DNA from: Paraburkholderia sp. ZP32-5 | GTDB taxonomy: Bacteria; Pseudomonadota; Gammaproteobacteria; Burkholderiales; Burkholderiaceae | Assembly (NCBI RefSeq): GCF_021390495.1 | Contig: NZ_JAJEJP010000001.1 | Span: 2,046,001 to 2,110,000, forward strand | DNA: 64,000 nt | Direction: 5' to 3' | Shown here: positions 26,179-32,981 of the stretch, in pieces | Numbering within the stretch: position 1 is the stretch's first letter | Layout: each line of letters starts with the position of its first letter | Translations under genes and position numbers: made by a program | The notes under the pieces: generated by a model | What the model was told of the DNA's origin: nothing | What the model saw: the letters and a program-made list of their open reading frames with translations, nothing else | Database searches by the model: none

Positions 26179-26476
26179 TGGGGTACACGCGGAGAGACGC
26201 TCGCGACGCGGCCGGCGCGGCTGAATAACACCTACTTAATATGCAATATTTTCGAAATTATTCAAAAATCCGGATAAATCGAATATGTAATTATTGCCGA
26301 ACTTATTCCACAATATGGCATATAGGAATATGACCCTATGACCAAATTTCATTGAAGAAAATTGGAGAACTATCGCACGCGAACCTTGCCGGCGACTTCG
26401 CCAGTCGCGCGCGGGCGCCGATTGACCGCCAGGTCCGCGAATACACCAACCTCTAACCGATGTGGGAATGCCTACC
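26179..26476. promoter_or_regulatory. AT-rich region upstream of galU
   Basis: Roughly 26222-26370 is AT-rich (for example aatatgcaatattttcgaaat near 26236-26255), in contrast to the GC-rich genes. No gene was found. It probably holds the galU promoter and perhaps silencing or activator sites. The minus-strand GAATAATTTCGAAAAT near 26250 resembles the element upstream of the beta-propeller gene. Confidence 0.35.
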
Positions 26477-27394
26477 ATGCTGAAAGTCACCAAAGCCGTG
26501 TTTCCGGTAGCGGGCCTCGGGACACGGTTCCTGCCGGCTACCAAAGCGAGTCCGAAGGAAATGCTGCCGATCGTCGACAAACCGCTGATCCAGTACGCGG
26601 TCGAAGAAGCGATCGCCGCCGGCATCACCGAGATGATCTTCGTGACGGGCCGCAGCAAGCGCGCGATCGAAGATCACTTCGACAAGTCCTACGAGATCGA
26701 AGCCGAACTCGAAGCGCGTAACAAGCAGAAGCTGCTCGATCTGGTGCGCAGCATCAAGCCGGCCAATGTCGATTGCTTCTACGTGCGTCAGGCCGAAGCA
26801 CTCGGTCTCGGCCACGCGGTGCTGTGCGCCGAAAAACTGGTGGGCGACAGCCCGTTCGCGGTGATTCTCGCCGACGACCTGCTGCATAGCGCGAAGCCGG
26901 TGATGAGCCAGCTCGTCGATACGTTCAACCACTATCACAGCTCGGTGATCGGCGTCGAAACGATCGCGCGCGAAGATAGCCGCTCGTATGGGGTCGTCGA
27001 CGGCCGCGAGTGGGAAGACAACGTGATCAAGCTGTCGGGCATCGTCGAAAAGCCCGCGCCAAACGATGCGCCGTCGAATCTCGGCGTGGTAGGCCGCTAT
27101 GTGCTGATGCCGACGATCTTCAAGCATATCCGCGCAATCAAGCCCGGCGCGGGCGGCGAGCTGCAACTGACCGACGCGGTGCAGTCGTTGCTGACCGAGG
27201 AACAGGTGCTCGCCTATCGCTACTTCGGCACGCGTTTCGATTGCGGCAGCAAGCTCGGCTATCTGAAGGCGACGGTCGAATTCGCGCTGCGCCATCCGGA
27301 AGTGAAAGCCGATTTCGAAGCGTATTTGCAGGCTTATATGCAGCGCGATGCACAAGGCGCCGTGACCGAACCCTTGACTGCCGAAGCCGCTTGA
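26477..27394 (+). CDS. galU: UTP-glucose-1-phosphate uridylyltransferase (bceT-like)
   Basis: 305 residues from ATG 26477 (MLKVTKAVFPVAG), the usual GalU start; in-frame ATG 26468 and GTG 26462 are alternatives. The nucleotide-binding loop GLGTRFLPATKASPKEMLP and the metal-binding VILADDLL are intact, as are GVVDGREW and KLGYLKATVEFAL. It makes UDP-glucose from UTP and glucose-1-phosphate, feeding UDP-glucose and UDP-glucuronate supply for cepacian. It closes the bce-II-like cluster, and bce-II clusters also end with this enzyme (bceT). The stop lies inside a tandem repeat and is followed by a strong terminator. Confidence 0.96.
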   Translation: MLKVTKAVFPVAGLGTRFLPATKASPKEMLPIVDKPLIQYAVEEAIAAGITEMIFVTGRSKRAIEDHFDKSYEIEAELEARNKQKLLDLVRSIKPANVDCFYVRQAEALGLGHAVLCAEKLVGDSPFAVILADDLLHSAKPVMSQLVDTFNHYHSSVIGVETIAREDSRSYGVVDGREWEDNVIKLSGIVEKPAPNDAPSNLGVVGRYVLMPTIFKHIRAIKPGAGGELQLTDAVQSLLTEEQVLAYRYFGTRFDCGSKLGYLKATVEFALRHPEVKADFEAYLQAYMQRDAQGAVTEPLTAEAA

Positions 27395-27412
27395 GCCGCT
27401 TGAGCCGCTTGA
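27386..27412 (+). repeat. Tandem 9-base repeat giving three in-frame stops
   Basis: The unit gccgcttga occurs three times in a row. Because nine is a multiple of three, each copy reads Ala-Ala-stop in the galU frame, so galU ends in three consecutive in-frame stop codons. Confidence 0.9.
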
Positions 27413-27449
27413 GTCTCGTTGAGCGCAGTTAAAGTGCGCTGAATGAAAA

Positions 27450-27480
27450 ACGGGCGCCGCTTGATGATGCGGCGCCCGTT
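27450..27480. terminator. Intrinsic terminator shared by galU and glcB
   Basis: Perfect 11-bp stem (acgggcgccgc at 27450-27460 and gcggcgcccgt at 27469-27479) with an 8-base loop. Five A residues precede it, giving a T-tract on the minus strand for the convergent glcB transcript. On the plus strand only a short T-rich stretch follows. Confidence 0.8.
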
Positions 27481-27507
27481 GTCGTTTCAGTCAGCGGTAG
27501 CGAAGCT

Positions 27508-29682
27508 TCAACCCTGTTGCTTCACCTCGAGCCGGAACTTGTGCAGCAACGGCTCGGTGTACCCGTTCGGCTGCTCGCGCCCTTCGAATACGAGCGCCTG
27601 CGCGGCCTTGAACGCGATCGTATCGAAGCCCGGTGCCATCGGCTGATAAAGCGGATCGCCGGCGTTCTGCGCGTCGACCACCTTGGCCATCCGCTTGAAC
27701 GTCTCTTCGACCAGCTCGCGTTCGATCACACCGTGATACAGCCAGTTCGCAATGTGCTGGCTCGAAATGCGCAGCGTCGCGCGGTCTTCCATCAGCCCGA
27801 CGTTGTGGATGTCCGGCACCTTCGAGCAGCCGACGCCCTGGTCGATCCAGCGCACCACGTAGCCGAGAATGCCCTGCGTGTTGTTGTCGACCTCCGCGCG
27901 GATTTCGTCATCGCTCCACTGTGCCTTTTCGACGACCGGAATTGTCAGCAGCCCGTCGAGCAGTTCGTCGCGCACGCTTGCATAGGCGGTGCGCTCCAGC
28001 TCCTGCTGGACCGCCTGCACATCGACCTGGTGATAGTGCAGCGCATGCAGCGTCGCCGCGGTCGGCGAGGGCACCCATGCGGTATTCGCGCCGGCCTTCG
28101 GATGCCCGATCTTCTGTTCGAGCATCGCGTGCATCAGATCCGGCATCGCCCACATGCCCTTGCCGATCTGCGAGCGGCCGCGCAGGCCCGCGCTCAAACC
28201 GACCAGCACATTGCTGCGCTCGTACGACGTGATCCACTGGCTCGACTTCATGTCGCCCTTGCGCATCATCGGGCCGGCTTGCATCGCCGAATGCATCTCG
28301 TCGCCGGTGCGATCGAGGAAGCCGGTATTGATGAACGCGACGCGCGCCGACGCCTCGGCGATACACGCGAGCAGGTTCACGCTGGTGCGGCGCTCCTCGT
28401 CCATGATGCCCATCTTGATCGTGTTGCGCGGCAGCTTCAGCAGATCTTCGACGCGTGCGAACAGCTCGCTGGCGAACGCAACTTCGGCCGGGCCGTGCAT
28501 CTTCGGCTTCACGATATAGATCGAGCCGGTACGCGAATTGAGCTTGTTGTGCCGGTCGCGCAGCGCGCACAGCGTGGTGATCACCGCATCGAGAATGCCT
28601 TCCGGAATCTCGTGGCCGTCTTTCGTCAGCACCGCCGGGTTCGTCATCAGATGGCCGACGTTGCGGATAAAGAGCAGCGAGCGGCCATGCAGCAAGACCC
28701 GCGATTTACCGTCGGCGCCGGTGTACTCACGATCCGGATTGAGCCGGCGCGTGAACGTCTTGCCGTTCTTCGTGACCTGTTCGGTCAGATCGCCGCTCAT
28801 GATGCCGAGCCAGTTGCGATACAGCAGGACCTTGTCGTCGGCATCGACGGCCGCGACCGAGTCCTCGCAATCGATGATCGTGCTGACCGCCGCTTCGACG
28901 ACCACATCCTTCACATGCGCCGCATCGGTCTTGCCGATCGAATCGTTCGCATCGATCTGGATCTCGACGTGCAGGCCATGGTGTTTGAGCAGTACCGCGG
29001 ACGGCGCGCCCGCGTCGCCCTGATAGCCGATGAACTGCGCGGGCGTTTGCAGCACGCCGGTGCCGTTCTTCAGCGCGACGACGAGTTGGCCGTTTTCAAC
29101 GCTATAGCGCGTCGCGTCGGCATGCGAGCCGTTCGCGAGCGGCGCGGCCTGGTCGAGAAACTTGCGCGCATAAGCGATCACCGCGGCGCCGCGCACCGGG
29201 TTGTAGGCTTTCTGCCGCTCGGCGCCATCGGCGTCGGGAATCGCGTCGGTGCCGTACAGCGCGTCGTACAGACTGCCCCAGCGCGCGTTCGCGGCGTTCA
29301 GCGCATAACGCTGGTTCGATAGCGGCACGACCAGCTGCGGGCCGGCCTGGTCGGCGATTTCGGTGTCCACGTGGTCGGTCGTGGCCTGGACTTTGGCGGG
29401 CGTCGGCACGATATAGCCGATGCCTTCGAGAAAGGTGCGGTACGCGAGCAGATCGCGGACCGGGCCCGGATTGGCGCGATGCCAGTTATCGAGTTCCGCT
29501 TGCAGGCGATCACGCTCGGCGAGCAGTGCACGGTTTTTGGGCGCCAGCTCGTGAACGAGGGCGTCGAAACCCGACCAGAAGGCGGCGCTGTCGATTCCGG
29601 TGCCGGGCAGGGCTTCCGTTTCAACGAACTGGTCGAGATTGGCGGCGACCTGCAGTCCGCCGCGCTGATTCATCTGAGTCAT
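27508..29682 (-). CDS. glcB: Malate synthase G
   Basis: 724 residues, the standard length of the monomeric isoform G. ATG 29682 is chosen because GGAG lies seven bases upstream; an ATG twelve bases earlier lacks a ribosome site. Recognisable segments include the N-terminal [68 protein letters not shown] and [15 protein letters not shown], all typical of GlcB. It condenses glyoxylate with acetyl-CoA to malate in the cytosol. It lies 98 bases downstream of glcG, with a small GC-rich hairpin (29760-29777, arms gccggct/agccggc) between them. Confidence 0.96.
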   Translation of the reverse strand: MTQMNQRGGLQVAANLDQFVETEALPGTGIDSAAFWSGFDALVHELAPKNRALLAERDRLQAELDNWHRANPGPVRDLLAYRTFLEGIGYIVPTPAKVQATTDHVDTEIADQAGPQLVVPLSNQRYALNAANARWGSLYDALYGTDAIPDADGAERQKAYNPVRGAAVIAYARKFLDQAAPLANGSHADATRYSVENGQLVVALKNGTGVLQTPAQFIGYQGDAGAPSAVLLKHHGLHVEIQIDANDSIGKTDAAHVKDVVVEAAVSTIIDCEDSVAAVDADDKVLLYRNWLGIMSGDLTEQVTKNGKTFTRRLNPDREYTGADGKSRVLLHGRSLLFIRNVGHLMTNPAVLTKDGHEIPEGILDAVITTLCALRDRHNKLNSRTGSIYIVKPKMHGPAEVAFASELFARVEDLLKLPRNTIKMGIMDEERRTSVNLLACIAEASARVAFINTGFLDRTGDEMHSAMQAGPMMRKGDMKSSQWITSYERSNVLVGLSAGLRGRSQIGKGMWAMPDLMHAMLEQKIGHPKAGANTAWVPSPTAATLHALHYHQVDVQAVQQELERTAYASVRDELLDGLLTIPVVEKAQWSDDEIRAEVDNNTQGILGYVVRWIDQGVGCSKVPDIHNVGLMEDRATLRISSQHIANWLYHGVIERELVEETFKRMAKVVDAQNAGDPLYQPMAPGFDTIAFKAAQALVFEGREQPNGYTEPLLHKFRLEVKQQG

Positions 29683-29759
29683 CGACTGCTCCATCTGTTA
29701 TGGAACCGATGAGGGGGCATCGGTCCGCGTGGTGTCACGGAGTTGCTGCTTTTACTGCG

Positions 29760-29777
29760 GCCGGCTGGCAAGCCGGC
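29760..29777. repeat. Short hairpin between glcG and glcB
   Basis: Seven-base arms gccggct and agccggc enclose a four-base loop just after the glcG stop. No T-tract follows. It may act as an intercistronic stabiliser or partial attenuator. Confidence 0.35.
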
Positions 29778-29780
29778 GTG

Positions 29781-30185
29781 TCAGCCGGCGAGTGCCTGAA
29801 TACCGGCCTTCGCGATCTGCGCGTCCTGATCCGACTTGACGCCCGACACGCCGACCGCGCCGATCACCTGGCCGTCGACGATGACCGGCACGCCGCCTTC
29901 GAGCGTACCGAGCAGCGGCGCGCTCAGAAATGCGGTGCGGCCGTTGTTGATCATGTCTTCATAGACTTTGGTTTCGCGGCGGCCGAGCGCCGCAGTGCGG
30001 GCTTTCTCGGTGGCGATATACGAACTCGACGGCGCGCTGCCGTCGAGGCGCAGCAGCGCGAGCGGATGGCCGCCGTCGTCGGAGACGACGATCGAGACGG
30101 CCCAGTTGTTTTTCTCGGCTTCCGCGCGGGCGGCGGCGAGGATGCGGGTCGTTTCAGCCACGGTCAACACGGGTTTGCTCAGCAT
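29781..30185 (-). CDS. glcG: GlcG/HbpS-like protein
   Basis: 134 residues forming one GlcG domain: TRILAAARAEAEKNNWAVSI, VVSDDGGHPLALLRLDGSAP, TARKA-type KARTAALGRRETKVYEDM, and the glycine-rich end PVIVDGQVIGAVGVSGVKSDQDA. The domain occurs in the E. coli glc operon and in haem- or corrinoid-binding HbpS proteins. Here it is the first gene of a glcG-glcB pair, which supports a glycolate/glyoxylate-related role, but the biochemical function is not established. No signal peptide is seen. Confidence 0.88.
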   Translation of the reverse strand: MLSKPVLTVAETTRILAAARAEAEKNNWAVSIVVSDDGGHPLALLRLDGSAPSSSYIATEKARTAALGRRETKVYEDMINNGRTAFLSAPLLGTLEGGVPVIVDGQVIGAVGVSGVKSDQDAQIAKAGIQALAG

Positions 30186-30223
30186 GGTGAATGTCCTGTC
30201 TCGTTGAGGGTAGGGAAGTTTCT

Positions 30224-30239
30224 ACTGGTTTTATCCAGT
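30224..30239. promoter_or_regulatory. Possible GntR-type operator upstream of glcG
   Basis: The dyad actgg-tttat-ccagt type sequence (actggttttatccagt) lies 38 bases upstream of the glcG start. It resembles CTGGT/ACCAG operators of FCD-class GntR regulators such as GlcC and FadR, with one extra base in the spacer. Tentative. Confidence 0.3.
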
Positions 30240-30422
30240 GACCGGTGATGCGGCGCGAGGCGCACGCGCGATATCAGAGGATTTTACTTCCCGGCGCGGT
30301 GCGGCGAAACGGCGGCTTCCCTGGGCTGGGCTGGACGGGCCCGCGCTGCCGCTGGAAGCCCGTGCGCAGTGCGCCTTACAATCTCCTCTTCACTGCAAAA
30401 CCGCGCACCTCGTGCCCCGACC

Positions 30423-31316
30423 ATGCCGACCATTAGCGAACTATTCGTCTATCCGATCAAATCCTGCGCGGGTATCGCGCTGCGCGAGGCGCGCCTGCTT
30501 GCGACCGGCCTCGAATACGACCGTAACTGGATGATCACCGATCCCGACGGCGCGATGCTCACGCAGCGTGCCTATCCGCGCATGGCGCTGATCCGCGTCG
30601 AGATCGGCGACGCAGACCTGATCGTCAGTGCGCCGGGCATGCCGGTGCTGCGCACGCCGCTCGATGCCGCGCGGCTCGGCGCGGCAGTGAAAGTAGAGAC
30701 CAAAGTCTGGCGCGACGCGGCCTACGGCCTCGACACCGGCGACGAAGCCGCCGCATGGTTCACTGAATTCCTCGGCCTGCCGGCGCGGCTCTTGCGCTTC
30801 AATCCCGCGCGCGAGCGCATCGTCGACCCTGGCTACACCGCGAGCACCGGCGGCGCCACGACCTTTTTCGCCGATGGCTTTCCGCTGCTGGTGATCGGCC
30901 AGGCATCGCTCGACGACCTGAACGCGCGGCTGAACGGCAAGGGCGCGCCGTCGATCAGGATCGACCGCTTTCGTCCGAACATCGTGCTGAGCGGGCTCGA
31001 CGCGTACGAGGAAGACTATGTGGAGACGCTGAGCGCCGACGTGGCGGCGACGAATACCGCCGGCGACGATCCGCATGTCGAACTGCGGCTCGTCAAGCTA
31101 TGTTCGCGCTGCCCGATGCCGAACATCGATCAGGCCCGCGGCGCGCCCGATCCGGCGTGGCCGAACGAGCCGACCGACACGATGCTCGGTTATCGCGTCA
31201 ATGCAAACTTCCAGGGCGCGGTCACGTTCGGCAACAACGCGCTCGTCGCGAGTGGAGCCGGCGCGTGGTTGCGGGTCGGCCAGCAGGTCGAGGCGGAGTT
31301 GGGGTTTGGTGATTGA
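30423..31316 (+). CDS. MOSC-domain protein, YcbX-like
   Basis: 297 residues from ATG 30423. The N-terminal MOSC beta-barrel subdomain starts ISELFVYPIKSCAG, followed by EYDRNWMITDPDG. The C-terminal MOSC domain has FRPNIVLSG and the conserved cysteine region KLCSRCPMPNID. The C-terminal ferredoxin domain seen in E. coli YcbX is absent, so an external electron donor would be needed. Proteins of this family bind the molybdenum cofactor and reduce N-hydroxylated compounds. No operon partner is visible on this strand. Between it and cobA (31317-31436) nothing was recognised. Confidence 0.88.
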   Translation: MPTISELFVYPIKSCAGIALREARLLATGLEYDRNWMITDPDGAMLTQRAYPRMALIRVEIGDADLIVSAPGMPVLRTPLDAARLGAAVKVETKVWRDAAYGLDTGDEAAAWFTEFLGLPARLLRFNPARERIVDPGYTASTGGATTFFADGFPLLVIGQASLDDLNARLNGKGAPSIRIDRFRPNIVLSGLDAYEEDYVETLSADVAATNTAGDDPHVELRLVKLCSRCPMPNIDQARGAPDPAWPNEPTDTMLGYRVNANFQGAVTFGNNALVASGAGAWLRVGQQVEAELGFGD

Positions 31317-31436
31317 GTGGCATCCGCCGGTTGGCTTTGAAGCGCGCCGGCTCTTCGTGATGCGGGGCGGCGGGGATGGTCGAGGTCATTGCGCGCCTTA
31401 ACCTCGGGCAAGCGCGATGATGAGTCAAACGAAACC

Positions 31437-32222
31437 TCAGGCCGCATGCGCGACCGCCTCCGCGACTTCTTCGGCTTGCGGATCGTCCGAGCCATAACGC
31501 GCATCGACACTCTCGCCGACCGCGTCGCCCACCAGAATCACCGCCGGGCTGCCAAAGTCCGCCTGCGCGGCATCGGCGGCGAGCCGGTCAAGCCGCGTCA
31601 ACAATCGTTGTTCATCGGCGCCTCCGGCCCACTGCACGACCGCGGCCGGCGTGTCGGCCGGCAGATGCGAGAGCAACGCGTCGGCAATCTGGCCGATGCG
31701 CCGCATCCCCATATAAATCGCGAGCGTCGTGCGGGTCGCGGCGAGCGCGGCCCAGTCCGGCTCGCCATGATCCTCGGTGTGCGCGGTGACGAAGCTGACG
31801 CCATGGCAATGACGGCGATGCGTGAGCGATATGCCGAGCCCCGCCGCGGCCGCGAAGCCCGACGAAATCCCGTTGACGATCGCAACCGCGATGCCCGCGT
31901 CGCGCAGCATCGCGAGTTCCTCGCCCGCGCGGCCGAACAGCAACGCGTCGCCCCCTTTGACGCGCACCACGTGCAGCCCCTTGAGCGCATAGCGCCGCAT
32001 CAGACGCTCGATGAACGCCTGAGGCGTCGAGCGGCAGCCGCCGCGTTTGCCGACGCGAATCACGCGCGCGTGCGGCGCGAGCGTCGTGATCTCGGGATTG
32101 GCGAGTTCATCGAGCAGCACGACGTCGGCGGCCGCGAGCGCCTTGACGGCTTTCAGCGTGAGCAGGTCGAGGTCGCCGGGGCCCGCGCTCAGTAAGGTGA
32201 CCTTGCCGGTGTTCGTATTCAT
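31437..32222 (-). CDS. cobA: Uroporphyrinogen-III C-methyltransferase (SUMT)
   Basis: 261 residues from ATG 32222 with AAGGAC seven bases upstream. The SUMT/CobA fold is shown by VTLLSAGPGDLDLLTLKAV (SAM-binding GPGD loop), VVLLDELANPEI, RVGKRGGCRSTPQ, VVRVKGGDALLFGRAGEE, and ITLAIYMG-type TLAIYMGMRR. It methylates uroporphyrinogen III to precorrin-2, the branch point to sirohaem. It is a stand-alone SUMT without the CysG dehydrogenase/chelatase domain, so those steps must be encoded elsewhere. Sirohaem is the NirB cofactor, and nirB is divergent across a shared regulatory region. The mRNA should carry a ~250-base leader with ANTAR-type hairpins and a terminator. Confidence 0.94.
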   Translation of the reverse strand: MNTNTGKVTLLSAGPGDLDLLTLKAVKALAAADVVLLDELANPEITTLAPHARVIRVGKRGGCRSTPQAFIERLMRRYALKGLHVVRVKGGDALLFGRAGEELAMLRDAGIAVAIVNGISSGFAAAAGLGISLTHRRHCHGVSFVTAHTEDHGEPDWAALAATRTTLAIYMGMRRIGQIADALLSHLPADTPAAVVQWAGGADEQRLLTRLDRLAADAAQADFGSPAVILVGDAVGESVDARYGSDDPQAEEVAEAVAHAA

Positions 32223-32316
32223 CGCGCTGTCCTTGGGTTGTCCGTTGCTGTGTGTGGTTCGTTCGTGGCGTGGTGTTTTTTCCGCGGCTCGACATCTGTC
32301 GAGTCGATGCCGCCAG

Positions 32317-32359
32317 AAAAAACGGCGTCCGCTCGTGAAGATCACGAGGGGACGCCGTT
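32317..32359 (-). terminator. Leader terminator upstream of cobA
   Basis: A 17-bp stem with one G-G mismatch (outer arms aacggcgtcc and ggacgccgtt, inner ctcgtg/cacgag) has a five-base loop. Read on the minus strand it is followed by six T residues (32322-32317). It lies 95 bases before the cobA start, so it is an attenuator rather than an end-of-operon signal. Its outer arm sequence is identical to that of the terminator upstream of nirB. Confidence 0.85.
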
Positions 32360-32405
32360 GTCCATTGCGCGCTGTGTCGCGCCGATTCTGCTGCGTTGAT
32401 CGATG

Positions 32406-32460
32406 CGAGCCGACGCACCGCGTTGTGCTTCGGCTCGGTCATCACGGCGTCGTTGCCGCG
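32406..32460 (-). promoter_or_regulatory. Tandem ANTAR-type RNA hairpins in the cobA leader
   Basis: Read on the minus strand, hairpin P1 (32460-32443) has stem cgcggc/gccgtg and hexaloop AACGAC. After five bases, P2 (32437-32406) has stem cgagccga plus gcac, hexaloop AACGCG, then gtgc plus tcggctcg. Both hexaloops have A at position 1 and G at position 4, the recognition pattern of ANTAR-domain antiterminators (NasR, NasT, AmiR). They lie between the sigma-54 promoter and the leader terminator, in the correct order for antitermination control. Confidence 0.75.
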
Positions 32461-32479
32461 ATGGCGTTGCGCATCGTTG

Positions 32480-32496
32480 ATGCAAGGACCAGGCCA
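32480..32496 (-). promoter_or_regulatory. Sigma-54 promoter for cobA
   Basis: Minus-strand TGGCCT-N5-TTGCAT has the GG and GC dinucleotides separated by exactly ten bases, matching the -24/-12 consensus (TGGCAC-N5-TTGCA) with the -24 box changed at two positions. The predicted start near 32470 lies ten bases before the first leader hairpin. Confidence 0.65.
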
Positions 32497-32655
32497 TCAC
32501 GTGACAAGACGCATGCAAACCTCGGCACGGAGGCGCGTCAATCATGCGGCGATGGTGCTGAATCCATGATGAACCCGCGCATAGCCCGAACTGAACCAAC
32601 CCCGCCCCAGCGCTAAAAACTCCGCCGCAATGCTGCGCATCCATGCGCCGCTTTC

Positions 32656-32691
32656 GCACGCGCACAGTGCTGCGTCGCACCATCCCTGTGC
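32656..32691. promoter_or_regulatory. Two NtrC-like sites shared by cobA and nirB
   Basis: Two copies of the dyad GCAC-N7-GTGC occur at 32656-32670 and 32677-32691. Their centres are 21 bases apart, two helical turns, as in NtrC enhancers (TGCAC-N7-GTGCA). They lie about 100-140 bases upstream of the nirB promoter and about 160-195 upstream of the cobA promoter, suitable distances for an enhancer acting on both. The remaining intergenic DNA (32497-32655 and 32692-32792) holds no gene. Confidence 0.65.
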
Positions 32692-32792
32692 CTTGCCGCA
32701 TCAAAACGCGTCGCACATGGCAGCCGCCGCGAACTCGCGCGAGATCGCGCAACACCCCGTGCCACAGCGCTCTCCAGCGCATTCTTCGCGAT

Positions 32793-32808
32793 TGGCACAG
32801 CCTTTGCA
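32793..32808 (+). promoter_or_regulatory. Sigma-54 promoter for nirB
   Basis: TGGCAC at 32793-32798 and TTGCA at 32804-32808 give a full -24 box and -12 box with GG-N10-GC spacing. Predicted transcription start is near 32819, three bases before the first leader hairpin. Confidence 0.85.
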
Positions 32809-32821
32809 TTAGATGTCGCAA

Positions 32822-32865
32822 GCGGGCCAACGGCGGTCCGCCGCGCGATGCACCAACGCACGCGC
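32822..32865 (+). promoter_or_regulatory. ANTAR-type hairpin pair in the nirB leader
   Basis: Hairpin P1 (32822-32841) pairs gcgggcc with ggtccgc around the hexaloop AACGGC, which has A at position 1 and G at position 4. A second hairpin (about 32843-32865) pairs gcgcg and tgc with gca and cgcgc around ACCAAC, with one bulged A; its loop keeps A1 but not G4. The arrangement promoter-hairpins-terminator-nirB matches NasR/NasT antitermination leaders. The second hairpin is less certain than its counterpart upstream of cobA. Confidence 0.6.
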
Positions 32866-32886
32866 TACAGCATCACCGAACAGGAC

Positions 32887-32938
32887 AACGGCGTCCCCCG
32901 GATTCAGCCCTCGGCTGGATTCGCGGGACGCCGTTTTT
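32887..32938 (+). terminator. Leader terminator upstream of nirB
   Basis: Arms aacggcgtccc and gggacgccgtt (11 bp) enclose a second small hairpin (cagcc/ggctg) and are followed by TTTTTATTT. It ends 43 bases before the nirB start codon, so it works as an attenuator in the leader. Confidence 0.88.
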
Positions 32939-32981
32939 ATTTCCGCAATCGCTTTGCACCACGCCAGAGGACAGCGCGCTC

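Noticed and set aside
32643..32981. In-frame upstream extension of nirB by 113 codons
   Set aside because: It runs through the sigma-54 promoter, the leader hairpins and the terminator; the NirB family starts at MKIIVIGHG and has its ribosome site at 32982.
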